From assembly GCA_934271275.1 (NCBI GenBank), contig CAKQRD010000006.1:62001-126000 (forward strand): DNA of 64,000 nt, given 5' to 3'. This document shows positions 1-7,519 of this stretch, piece after piece. A model generated the notes under the pieces. The model was not told the DNA's origin. It searched no databases and worked only from the letters and a program-made list of their open reading frames with translations. The position numbers were made by a program, and so were the translations under genes. The stretch is from an uncultured Clostridia bacterium (GTDB lineage: Bacteria; Bacillota; Clostridia; Christensenellales; Borkfalkiaceae). Numbering within the stretch: the first letter of the stretch is position 1; each line of letters opens with the position of its first letter.

Positions 1-637
1 GAATATCCGCAACCACGAACTGATTGTCGTAATAATCGCACACGCCGAGATTCGGCGAAAGCGTGGTAAAATGATAGTCCGCAATCTTCGGTCTCGCACG
101 CGTTATGCGGGATAAAATAGTGGATTTTCCCACGTTCGGAAAGCCGATAAGTCCAACGTCCGCAATGGTTTTAAGCTCTAAAAGCAGCTGTTTGGATTCG
201 GTCTTTTCGCCCGTCTGCGAAAAATGCGGAGCGTGCCGCCGCGCGTTCGTGAACCTCGCGTTGCCCTTACCGCCGTCGCCGCCCGTAAGCACGACTTTTT
301 TCTGTCCGTCGTAAAACATATCGGCGACGATGCTTCCCGTCTCCTTGTCGCGTATAACCGTGCCGAGCGGGACTTTAAGAACGAGGTCTTTTCCCGACCT
401 TCCGAAGCACTGCTTCGGCTCGCCCGGCATACCGTTTTCCGCAACGAATTTGGTTTTATAATAATAATCGGCAAGCGAAGAAAGGTGCTTGTCCGCAACG
501 AAGATTATATCTCCGCCCTTGCCGCCGTCGCCGCCGTCGGGACCGCCTCCGACTTTTCCTTTAAAGTGCAGAAAAGAGGTTATTCCGTTGCCGCCGTTCC
601 CGGCTTTTACCGTTATTTTTGCTCTGTCTATAAACAT
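1..637 (-). CDS. obgE: GTPase Obg/CgtA (5' part; 3' end outside window)
   Basis: This is the N-terminal 212 residues of the ribosome-associated GTPase Obg; the gene runs off the left edge. The glycine-rich Obg fold fills about residues 1-158 (GNGGNG, GGPDGGDGGKGG and GGDGGKGNARF stretches). The G domain begins with the P-loop GFPNVGKST at 165-173, switch I follows (HFTTLSPNLGV), and the sequence is cut at the G3 motif (VVADI). The family binds the 50S subunit late in assembly and responds to ppGpp; a relA homologue lies at 25-27 kb. The start is the ATG at 637. The usual neighbours rplU and rpmA lie beyond the 5' end in related genomes but are not upstream here, where nth follows at 818. Confidence 0.96.
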   Translation of the reverse strand, partial: MFIDRAKITVKAGNGGNGITSFLHFKGKVGGGPDGGDGGKGGDIIFVADKHLSSLADYYYKTKFVAENGMPGEPKQCFGRSGKDLVLKVPLGTVIRDKETGSIVADMFYDGQKKVVLTGGDGGKGNARFTNARRHAPHFSQTGEKTESKQLLLELKTIADVGLIGFPNVGKSTILSRITRARPKIADYHFTTLSPNLGVCDYYDNQFVVADI

Positions 638-817
638 TTTTCACCCACGGGATAAAACGCCTTTTCCTATTCCGAAGATTTTTCGCTTTTTCGTTTCGGC
701 GTTTTTCGTCGTTTTTTATAATATTTAAATTTTCGCCCGCCGCCGTCGCGGCGTTTTCTTTTAATTTCGGATAATATACGATTTATATCGGTTCGTTCCG
801 AATTATTTTTCGATTTT

Positions 818-1447
818 TTATTGTTTTTTGATATTTTTCTCGCAAAGAGAGTTTATCGGACAATTTCCGCAATCCGGCGACCTCGAAGAGCAAAAGCTTC
901 TGCCGAGATATATAAGGTAGTGATGCGAGCGCGACCAGTCCTTTTCGGGAAGAATCGCCATAAGCCCCTTTTCGGTGGAAAGCACGTCTTTTGCACGGGT
1001 TAAACCTATACGGTTAGCCACTCTGAAAACGTGCGTATCGACCGCAATCGCGTTCCCGCCGAACGCCACGCTGTACACGACGTTCGCCGTTTTTCTGCCT
1101 ACCCCAGCAAGCGAGCGAAGCCCTTCCAAGGTATTCGGCACTTCCCCGCCGAAATTTTCTGTTATAGCGCGGGAAGCGGACAAAATATGCTCCGCCTTCG
1201 TCTTATAAAGCCCGCACGAAAATATATATTTTTCAAGCTCCTCTTGCGAAAGGGTAAGCATTTTTTCGGGCGTGTTAAACTTTTTAAAAAGCGTTTTCGT
1301 AACCTTATTCACTCTCTCGTCCGTACATTGCGCGGATAAAATAACCGCCACGAGCAACTCGTACGGGGAAGAAAATTCGAGAGCGGGCTTGTCCGAAAAT
1401 ACCCCCGCCAGAATATTCACTATTTCTTCTGCTTCTTTTGCGTTCAT
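818..1447 (-). CDS. nth: Endonuclease III
   Basis: DNA glycosylase/AP lyase of base excision repair that removes oxidised pyrimidines. The 209-residue protein has the helix-hairpin-helix segment LAGVGRKTANVV with the catalytic lysine, then VDTHVFRVANRIGL with the catalytic aspartate. The C-terminal 4Fe-4S loop has the exact C-x6-C-x2-C-x5-C spacing. The frame is open for 63 more codons upstream, but those are basic and unlike the family; the ATG at 1447 with an upstream GGAA is the better start. Length is typical. It stands alone between obgE and the DUF3343 gene. Confidence 0.95.
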   Translation of the reverse strand: MNAKEAEEIVNILAGVFSDKPALEFSSPYELLVAVILSAQCTDERVNKVTKTLFKKFNTPEKMLTLSQEELEKYIFSCGLYKTKAEHILSASRAITENFGGEVPNTLEGLRSLAGVGRKTANVVYSVAFGGNAIAVDTHVFRVANRIGLTRAKDVLSTEKGLMAILPEKDWSRSHHYLIYLGRSFCSSRSPDCGNCPINSLCEKNIKKQ

Positions 1448-1632
1448 ATTATTTTCCGTTCTTTTATTTTCGCAAACCGTATAATGAAATAATAACACAA
1501 AACGGGGATATTTTACAAGCGATTTTACCCTAAATAGTTTAATTAAAGGGCAAAAACGAGACGGCGCAAGGCTTGAAGCCAAAAACCGCCGCTTCCGTTT
1601 GCACGTTCGGGAAGAGTAGCCGAGCGAAATAT

Positions 1633-1890
1633 TCAAACGCTCCGCACCGTTCTTTTTCCGTAAACCGTTTTAACGAGGAAAAACCCCGCGAAGCTGCTGC
1701 CGTTAAAGCTTTTCGCCGCCCGACGAACCATCGGAAAAACGGACACGGAAACCTTTACGGAAAGCCCGCAGCCTACGCCCGCCTCTTTCGGCGTGTTTAT
1801 AATTTCACCGCGCACGCCGAGTCCCGCAAGATATTCGTAAAACCTCACCGTCTGCGCCCGCGAACGGTAAGTCACCGCAACGTACTCCAT
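1633..1890 (-). CDS. DUF3343 protein, putative Se/S carrier-like
   Basis: An 85-residue protein with the DUF3343 signature: an N-terminal strand and helix (YVAVTYRSRAQTVRFYEYL) and the conserved TPKEAGVGCGLSV loop with one cysteine near residue 41. The family is thought to carry sulfur or selenium, partly because it neighbours cysteine desulfurases, as here: the divergent gene at 1968 encodes one. A strong ribosome binding site (AAAGGAGG) precedes the ATG. The biochemical role is not established, so the carrier function is inference from family and context. Confidence 0.8.
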   Translation of the reverse strand: MEYVAVTYRSRAQTVRFYEYLAGLGVRGEIINTPKEAGVGCGLSVKVSVSVFPMVRRAAKSFNGSSFAGFFLVKTVYGKRTVRSV

Positions 1891-1910
1891 AATTCTTCCT
1901 CCTTTGCATA

Positions 1911-1927
1911 AAAGGAAAATTTCCTTT
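1911..1927. promoter_or_regulatory. 17-nt inverted repeat in the divergent desulfurase/DUF3343 intergenic region
   Basis: AAAGGAAA-A-TTTCCTTT is a perfect 8-bp inverted repeat with a one-base centre. It lies in the 77-nt space between the divergent starts at 1890 and 1968, next to an AT-rich stretch (ATATAGTAGTATATA) that could hold -10 elements for either direction. It could be an operator shared by both genes; no regulator is encoded nearby. Confidence 0.4.
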
Positions 1928-1967
1928 ATATAGTAGTATATACGAAGAATCTTAAAAGGGTGAAATT

Positions 1968-3092
1968 ATGATATATTTCGATAACGCCGCCACGGGTGGA
2001 TTCAAGCCGCGAGCCGTTTCCGACGCGGCGGAAACGGTTATAAGATACCTTTCCGCCAACCCCGGGCGCGGCAGTCATCGCCTTGCCGTTGCCGGCGAGC
2101 GAACGATTTCCGCGTGCAGAGAGCTGCTTGCGGAGGGGTTTTCCGCCTCCCCCGACCGCGTGATTTTTACCAAAAACTGCACGGAAGCGCTTAACGTGGC
2201 TATTTTCGGAACGGTTAAAGAGGGCGGTCACGTCGTCACGACCTGCTTCGAGCATAACTCGGTATTAAGACCTTTAACTCACCTGAAAAACGAGGGCAAA
2301 ATTTCGCTCGATATAGTATTCCCCGAAAAGGACGAAAATATCGCGGAAGCGATAGCAAAAAAAATTACCGATAAAACCTGTCTTGTCGTGGCGACGACCG
2401 TTTCCAACGTAACGGGAAAGGCTTTGCCCGTCGGGCTTATCGGCGCGCTGTGCAAAAAAAGAAATATACCCTTCCTTGCGGACGGCGCGCAGGGCGCGGG
2501 GCATTTGCCGCTATCTCTTTCAAAACAAAATATTTCTATGCTCGCCGTTCCCGCGCACAAAGGGTTATACGGAATTATGGGCGCGGGCGCGCTTATTTTT
2601 AAAGACGATCAGGATATAAAACCGCTCCTTTTCGGCGGAACGGGCAACGAATCCTTTAACCTCGAACAGCCGTCCTGCTACCCCGAACGGCTGGAAGCGG
2701 GAACGCTTAATCTGCCCGCGATAGCCGCTTTTAAGGAGGGCGCAAGTTACGCGCTCAAAAACGGGGATATTTTTGCGGAAAAGCTTTTTTCCGCGACCGA
2801 AAAAATTGTAGAAGCGGCAAACGCCACCCCGCGCGTAAAGTGTTATTCAAAGCCGAACCCCTCGGGGATAGTCGCGCTCGAATTTGAAAATTTTCCGAGC
2901 GCGGAAGCTTCCGATATTCTTAACGCCCGTTACGACGTGGCGGTACGCGGCGGACTGCATTGCGCACCGCTTTTGCACGAATATCTCGGAACGAAAGAAG
3001 AGGGACTCGTGCGGGTAAGCCTTGCGGTACAGAACACCGCGGGAGAAATCAACTACTTTATAAAAGCAATGCGCGAAATGGCAAAAGAATAA
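1968..3092 (+). CDS. Cysteine desulfurase family protein (aminotransferase class V, EF2568 type)
   Basis: PLP enzyme of 374 residues related to SufS/IscS, expected to release sulfur (or selenium) from cysteine or selenocysteine. Visible are the N-terminal IYFDNAATG, the PLP-phosphate loop region TKNCTEAL, ADGAQGAGH with the PLP-pyridine Asp172, HK with Schiff-base Lys198, and the C-terminal RGGLHCAP with the persulfide Cys332. The EF2568 subgroup is often linked to selenium or sulfur trafficking, and the divergent DUF3343 gene fits this. No iscU/sufU scaffold, selD or yqeB/C is in the window. AAAGGGTG precedes the ATG. The exact substrate is unresolved. Confidence 0.88.
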   Translation: MIYFDNAATGGFKPRAVSDAAETVIRYLSANPGRGSHRLAVAGERTISACRELLAEGFSASPDRVIFTKNCTEALNVAIFGTVKEGGHVVTTCFEHNSVLRPLTHLKNEGKISLDIVFPEKDENIAEAIAKKITDKTCLVVATTVSNVTGKALPVGLIGALCKKRNIPFLADGAQGAGHLPLSLSKQNISMLAVPAHKGLYGIMGAGALIFKDDQDIKPLLFGGTGNESFNLEQPSCYPERLEAGTLNLPAIAAFKEGASYALKNGDIFAEKLFSATEKIVEAANATPRVKCYSKPNPSGIVALEFENFPSAEASDILNARYDVAVRGGLHCAPLLHEYLGTKEEGLVRVSLAVQNTAGEINYFIKAMREMAKE

Positions 3093-3189
3093 AAACGGCA
3101 TAAGTATAAACGCCGCGTAACCGAAACGGCAAAGGAATAAAGTCGTCGGAAAGAATAGAAAAGAAAAAACGCATAAAAATAAAACTTAG

Positions 3190-3217
3190 GGGGGCGACCG
3201 CACACGCGGTCGCCCCC
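3190..3217. terminator. Bidirectional terminator between convergent genes
   Basis: A perfect 12-bp stem (GGGGGCGACCGC / GCGGTCGCCCCC) with an ACAC loop lies between the convergent ends at 3092 and 3248. The minus-strand read is followed by a T-rich run (AAGTTTTATTTTT); the plus-strand read has a weaker CTCTATATTT tail. Confidence 0.8.
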
Positions 3218-3247
3218 TCTATATTTCAAATATCGCAAAATCAAAAT

Positions 3248-4894
3248 TTATTCCGTTTTATCTTTCGTCTCGTCGGCGTTTTCCGTCACTCTTTCCGTAA
3301 CGTTTTCCGTTTTTGCTTTCTCCGCCGCCTCGGCTTCCCGTATTTTTTTCCTGTTCTTGTTATAAATAACCACGAGAACGACGCCCGTCACTATCGGCGC
3401 AAGAATTACAACACCCGAAACGAACATAAGCACGATGAGTATTATTCCTACCGTTCCCCACCCCTCGTTCCATCTTCTGTATTCGGGATTTTCCGAAGCG
3501 CAGAGCGTAAAAACAAGCTCGCCCTCTGGAAGCTTATCGAAGCTCGCCTCGTAACCCGTTTCCGTTCTTACAAGCGACTTCGCCGCAGCAGAAATTTTTT
3601 TATCGTCAGAAGAGTTTACGTCTGTCAAAAACATGTCGGTATTGATTTTTACCGTAAGGTTTTCAAATGACATCCATGTCTTTGCGGGAGACAAAAGATA
3701 GGTAAAGGAATATTTAGCAGGCTCGAAGTACATATCCGCGGAAGGATACAGCATAGCTACTACCTCGTTCGTAACCGTTTCTCCCGCCGCAAAATCGAGT
3801 TCGTATTCGTACCAACGATAAAGCAAACCGCTAACGTCTAACGACGTATAATCTATCAAACCACGTTCTATGCTCGGCACGACGTGACTCCCGCTCGTAT
3901 TCTCCGAAAAAGCCAAAGAAGAATATAGTACCGCGTTAAACCAATCGTTTGCGGAGACCTCCGTCATCTTGCGCAGATGACGCACGCCGTCTACAAGCTC
4001 GCCGAAAGTCGTTTCTTTGGTTTCGATAAGGGTTACTGAGGCGTTGATTTCGGCAGAACCTTTACCGTAATCCTTCGTAAAAAAGCTCAAAAGCGAAGTA
4101 AAGTCCGCGCAAGGCTCGCCCAAGAAATATATCGTTACCTTTTCGCTTTCCAGCCAAATATTCACGATCGCACGCTCGCCGTCCTTATCCAAAGAACCGG
4201 ACGTCGGCATTATCGTTCGCACGTCCCGTCCGCTCCAATCCACACGCAAAGCTTTTACGTCGGGATAATCGATTCCCTTTATCACGTAATCGCACTTATA
4301 AACCTTTAAATCGGGCGTATAAAACTCGTCCGCGACGAGTTCGTCTGAAAGATACTTAACGGCTTCGGTAACGTCAAAACTCCGATTTTCCGAATAAGCT
4401 TTCCGATAATACGAATGTCTTAACGTCGAAGGTATTTCTTCACCGTTTCTTTTAACGACGCTTTCGGGAAAAGTCCGTCTTACGTCGTAAATCGCGGTCG
4501 CTCCGATCGGGAACAAAAACCCGACCTTCGCGGCGGTCTCTCCCTCGTTCAGAAATTCATACTTCGCGGTAACCTTGCCGAAATTGCTTCCCTGCGGATA
4601 ATAATTTTTCGACTGCTCGTTATAAATATCGAAGGTCAATTCTTCGCTTTTTACCGAAACGAGTCCTCCTTTATACCGTATCGCGACGCCGCCCGAATCC
4701 ACGCCTTCGTAATACCTTTGCGCGGAATTCGCAAACGCCGCTTTTACGCCGAACAGACCTTCGCCCGTCAAAGCCGTATGAGCCGACAAAGCCGTCGAAG
4801 CCGCAATAACTGCCGTAAATATCGAAGCGACAGAAAGAAACGCCAGAATTGCGGCTGATATTCTCTTTATCGCTTTTTGTGGTAAATTTCTCAT
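3248..4894 (-). CDS. Surface-anchored protein of unknown function
   Basis: A 548-residue protein with an N-terminal signal or anchor segment (basic KAIKR, then a hydrophobic stretch over about residues 13-40), a long extracellular part rich in beta-strand-like sequence, one C-terminal membrane helix (from WGTVGIILIVLMF) and a short charged cytoplasmic tail (KNRKK, then Glu/Thr/Lys-rich). No domain was recognised. A GTG at 4903 abuts AAAGGAG, too close to serve as a start; the ATG at 4894 has 8-nt spacing. It starts 14 nt after the CRP-type regulator gene ends, so the two are probably co-transcribed. The envelope role is inferred from topology only. Confidence 0.75.
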   Translation of the reverse strand: MRNLPQKAIKRISAAILAFLSVASIFTAVIAASTALSAHTALTGEGLFGVKAAFANSAQRYYEGVDSGGVAIRYKGGLVSVKSEELTFDIYNEQSKNYYPQGSNFGKVTAKYEFLNEGETAAKVGFLFPIGATAIYDVRRTFPESVVKRNGEEIPSTLRHSYYRKAYSENRSFDVTEAVKYLSDELVADEFYTPDLKVYKCDYVIKGIDYPDVKALRVDWSGRDVRTIMPTSGSLDKDGERAIVNIWLESEKVTIYFLGEPCADFTSLLSFFTKDYGKGSAEINASVTLIETKETTFGELVDGVRHLRKMTEVSANDWFNAVLYSSLAFSENTSGSHVVPSIERGLIDYTSLDVSGLLYRWYEYELDFAAGETVTNEVVAMLYPSADMYFEPAKYSFTYLLSPAKTWMSFENLTVKINTDMFLTDVNSSDDKKISAAAKSLVRTETGYEASFDKLPEGELVFTLCASENPEYRRWNEGWGTVGIILIVLMFVSGVVILAPIVTGVVLVVIYNKNRKKIREAEAAEKAKTENVTERVTENADETKDKTE

Positions 4895-4908
4895 CGTCGT
4901 CACTCCTT

Positions 4909-5577
4909 TTATTCTTTTTCTATACCCGCTTTTTCGGATATTTCAAACCTGTTCTTTTTGTATTTTATAAGCCCTTCTTTTTGCATCTCGGAAAGCTCCG
5001 CGCTTAACGCGCTCCTGTCTACACCGAGATATTCCGCAAGTCTTCTCCTGTCAAAGGGGATCTCGAACACGAAGCTTCCTTCGGTGCGTATGCGTTCCGA
5101 GAAAAATGACAAAAGTCTGCCGCGAATGGTTTTTGACGAGGTGTGAATGATTCGGCGGGAAAGCTTATACGCCTTGTCCGCGCAAATCGTCAACAAGTTT
5201 TTTATGACCGCAAAAGCGCGCCCGTCGTTTCCGAGCGAAAGTATCTTTTTAGCGTCGAAAAATATCGCCTCTGAATCCTCTGCGGCAATCACGCGCACGG
5301 GAACGGTTTTGCTCTGCGAAAAAGCATAAGCTTCCGCAAAAACGTCGCCTTCGCCCGTTTTCCCGAGAACGGAATTGTTCCCCCATACGTCCGAATATTC
5401 CACGAGTACCGAGCCTTTCGTCACCAGTCCGAATTTTCCCGCAGCTTCGCCCGCGGAAAGCACCGTTTCGCCTTTAAAAAAGCTTTTACGGGTTGCGCCC
5501 GTTTCTTTCAGCACCTCCGCCGCTTCCGCCGAAGAAAGTCCCGAAAACAACGCGGTTTTTTCTAAAAATTTTTCCAT
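4909..5577 (-). CDS. CRP/FNR family transcriptional regulator
   Basis: A 222-residue regulator with an N-terminal cyclic-nucleotide-binding-like beta-roll (about 10-115), a long dimerisation helix (about 115-145) and a C-terminal winged helix-turn-helix (about 150-215: RRLAEYLGVDRSALSAELSEM and the following wing). The N-terminal cysteine cluster of oxygen-sensing FNR is absent, so the signal may be a small ligand, haem or redox. It is divergent from a ferredoxin-type gene and in operon with the surface protein at 3248. An FNR-like palindrome lies at 5592-5605, just downstream of the predicted start point, so autoregulation is likely. Confidence 0.88.
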   Translation of the reverse strand: MEKFLEKTALFSGLSSAEAAEVLKETGATRKSFFKGETVLSAGEAAGKFGLVTKGSVLVEYSDVWGNNSVLGKTGEGDVFAEAYAFSQSKTVPVRVIAAEDSEAIFFDAKKILSLGNDGRAFAVIKNLLTICADKAYKLSRRIIHTSSKTIRGRLLSFFSERIRTEGSFVFEIPFDRRRLAEYLGVDRSALSAELSEMQKEGLIKYKKNRFEISEKAGIEKE

Positions 5578-5591
5578 AATTTTCTTTTTTC

Positions 5592-5605
5592 GTTGTTATG
5601 ACAAC
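5592..5605. promoter_or_regulatory. FNR/CRP-like operator between divergent regulator and ferredoxin genes
   Basis: GTTGT-TATG-ACAAC is a perfect 5-4-5 inverted repeat with the architecture of an FNR box (TTGAT-N4-ATCAA). For a plus-strand promoter with -10 TATACT at 5628-5633, its centre falls at about -41.5, the class II activator position. For the minus-strand promoter it lies just after the start point, where a bound regulator would repress. Confidence 0.6.
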
Positions 5606-5620
5606 CGATTTTTCGATTTA

Positions 5621-5649
5621 ATTATACTATACTTTAACCACAAAGTCAA
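5621..5649 (-). promoter_or_regulatory. Promoter of the CRP/FNR-type regulator operon
   Basis: On the minus strand, TTGACT (5644-5649), a 17-bp spacer and TATAAT (5621-5626) form a near-consensus sigma-A promoter with a start near 5614. A plus-strand -10 (TATACT, 5628-5633) for the ferredoxin gene overlaps it, so the two promoters probably compete. Confidence 0.7.
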
Positions 5650-5727
5650 CGGGCGCGGATAAATTTGCCGCCGCGCGACGGAAGGCGGAAAAAAACCTTT
5701 ACAAATTCATTACGGGAGAAACATAAA

Positions 5728-6447
5728 ATGAAAAGAAAAATTATCGAGATCAACGAAGAAAAATGCAACGGTTGCGGCGCGTGCGCAGAGGCGTGCCACG
5801 AAGGCGCGATCGGTATGGTAAACGGAAAGGCGAAACTTCTTCGCGACGATTATTGCGACGGTTTGGGCGATTGTCTGCCCGCCTGCCCCACGGGCGCGAT
5901 AACCTTTACGGAAAGAGAAGCCGAGGCTTACGACGAAAAAGCCGTTCTCGAAAACAAACGGAAGAAAATGCGCGAGCAAGGCGCGCATATACACCATGCC
6001 GGTTGCCCCGGCAGTCGTATGATGCAATTCAAGCACGAGGAAAACGCTTCCGAGCAACCGAAAAACAGCGGCAGAGCGGTTTCCGAGCTTAATCAATGGC
6101 CGTGCCAGATAAGGCTCGTACCCGCGAACGCCGAGTATTTTAACGGCGCGAAGCTTCTTATCGCCGCCGATTGCGCCGCGTACGCCTACGCAAATATGCA
6201 CGCCGACTTTATGAAAGGGAAAATTACTCTGATAGGCTGCCCGAAGCTTGACGACGTAGATTATTCCGAAAAACTTTGCGAAATCATAAAGAATAACGAC
6301 GTTAAAAGCGTAACCGTCGTAAGAATGGAAGTGCCGTGTTGCGGCGGGCTTGAAAACTATGCCAAAACCGCGCTTCAAAAAAGCGGCAAATTTATTCCGT
6401 GGCAGGTCGTCACGCTGTCGTTAGACGGCAAAATTCTCGACAGATAG
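5728..6447 (+). CDS. Ferredoxin-type protein with two 4Fe-4S clusters and a C-terminal extension
   Basis: A 239-residue protein with two 4Fe-4S motifs, CNGCGACAEAC and CDGLGDCLPAC (each C-x2-C-x2/3-C-x3-C), in the first 55 residues. A region of about 175 residues follows, with His/Cys-containing segments (HIHHAGCPG near 90; several further cysteines including PCCGG). Such proteins pair with CRP/FNR regulators in anaerobes, often near hybrid-cluster genes; no hcp is present here. The frame extends 21 codons upstream, but GGGAG precedes the ATG at 5728. Electron transfer is clear from the motifs; partner and reaction are unknown. Confidence 0.85.
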   Translation: MKRKIIEINEEKCNGCGACAEACHEGAIGMVNGKAKLLRDDYCDGLGDCLPACPTGAITFTEREAEAYDEKAVLENKRKKMREQGAHIHHAGCPGSRMMQFKHEENASEQPKNSGRAVSELNQWPCQIRLVPANAEYFNGAKLLIAADCAAYAYANMHADFMKGKITLIGCPKLDDVDYSEKLCEIIKNNDVKSVTVVRMEVPCCGGLENYAKTALQKSGKFIPWQVVTLSLDGKILDR

Positions 6448-6561
6448 TCGTGCCGAACAAACTCTTTAAGACTTCTCTTTTACACCGATTTTTCATTAGC
6501 CGAGACGCGCTTTTTAAGCGCAGTCTGCGGTCTATGATTTGTAGTCTATGGTTTATATTTG

Positions 6562-6600
6562 CCGCCCCGCCGTTTCGGCGGGGCGGATTTTTTATCTTTT
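6562..6600 (+). terminator. Intrinsic terminator after the ferredoxin gene
   Basis: An 11-bp GC stem (CCGCCCCGCCG / CGGCGGGGCGG) with a TTT loop is followed by ATTTTTTATCTTTT, about 115 nt after the stop codon. Confidence 0.85.
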
Positions 6601-6690
6601 CCCGTTTCCCTCACCGTTTTTCCGCTTTTGCCGCGCCCGTTTCTACCGTTTTACTCTACATTTTCCCCGTTCCGAACGAAGAAAAAAACG

Positions 6691-7053
6691 TTAAATCTTT
6701 TTGAGGTCGGCGACGATTTTATCGAGAATTTTGCGTTTTTTATCGTCCAGCACGGGCGCGAGCATCGCCGCAAAATTATCTATTTCCGCGTTGGTCAGCG
6801 TGCCGTTCTTTTTGTTCTTTTTCGCTTCGTCGAAAATGGCTTTAAGAAGCTCGTTCTGGTCCTTCCCCTCGAACTTTCTCGCAATGTCGTTTACCATTCT
6901 GAAAAGATTGCCCTGCTGCGCCCCGCTTCCCGCGCCGCCGGAGCCGTTCGTACCGCCAAAACCGTTTCCGCCGCCCGCACGCCCCGCACCGCCGTCTTTA
7001 CCCGCATTATTCACATTATTCGCGTTTTTTACGTAATCGTTAAAATTTTCCAT
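6691..7053 (-). CDS. Small protein with Gly/Asn-rich linker, function unknown
   Basis: A 120-residue protein not recognised. It has a short N-terminal segment (MENFNDYVKNANNV), a Gly/Asn/Ser-rich low-complexity linker (about 17-47) and a charged, helix-prone C-terminal domain (about 50-120, QGNLFRMVNDIARKFEG onward, ending LDKIVADLKKI). No signal peptide or membrane helix is seen. GGAAAGGGG precedes the ATG. It is divergent from another small unknown gene at 7190, which is similarly helical with a Gly-rich segment. Confidence 0.65.
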   Translation of the reverse strand: MENFNDYVKNANNVNNAGKDGGAGRAGGGNGFGGTNGSGGAGSGAQQGNLFRMVNDIARKFEGKDQNELLKAIFDEAKKNKKNGTLTNAEIDNFAAMLAPVLDDKKRKILDKIVADLKKI

Positions 7054-7189
7054 ATCCCCTTTCCTCTCCTTAAAATTTTCCCGCGCGGCTTTTTATATAT
7101 TTTCGGCGCGCGCAAGGTTCAACGTATTATACGATATTCATATACTGTATTGTGACAGAACGAGCTTTGAATTTTTTTGGGGAAAGATT

Positions 7190-7519
7190 ATGGATATTTT
7201 GAAAACTTTGACCGAATTTTTTGCGAAAGAGTACGGCGGAGAGGCGCTCGGCTCGATCGTCGGACTGCTTGCCGAAAATAATTTCGATATTAAGCGCACC
7301 CTTTCTTCGCTCTCGCCCGAAAAAGTCGCGCCGATTTTAAAGGAATTTATAAAATCTCCCGCGTTTTCCTCGGCGTTTGCGGGGTTTAACGGACAAAAAG
7401 AAAGCCCGCCTTTCGGCGGGCAAAGCGGGCAGGGCTTCGGCGTTTCTCCTATATCCGAAATCGCGGACAAAAAGGTCGTGGAAGCCCTTAATAATTATTT
7501 TGAAAGCGGCGAAAATTAG
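7190..7519 (+). CDS. Small helical protein, function unknown
   Basis: A 109-residue protein without a recognised domain. Residues 1-65 look like several amphipathic helices (DILKTLTEFFAKEYGGEAL; LSPEKVAPILKEFIKS). A Gly/Gln/Phe-rich linker follows (about 66-83), then a short C-terminal helix (KKVVEALNNYFESGEN). GGGGAAAG precedes the ATG. Its 3' end overlaps that of the convergent S41 protease gene by 4 nt. It is divergent from the gene at 6691, so the two may share regulation. Confidence 0.6.
   Translation: MDILKTLTEFFAKEYGGEALGSIVGLLAENNFDIKRTLSSLSPEKVAPILKEFIKSPAFSSAFAGFNGQKESPPFGGQSGQGFGVSPISEIADKKVVEALNNYFESGEN

Noticed and set aside
4895..4903. GTG start for the surface protein at 4903
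   Set aside because: The GTG overlaps the end of the AAAGGAG ribosome binding site, leaving no spacing; the ATG at 4894 has 8 nt.
5710..6378. 222-codon open frame on the minus strand across the ferredoxin gene
   Set aside because: It is antisense to a clear 4Fe-4S protein, has no ribosome binding site and no recognisable domain; high GC at third positions opens such frames.
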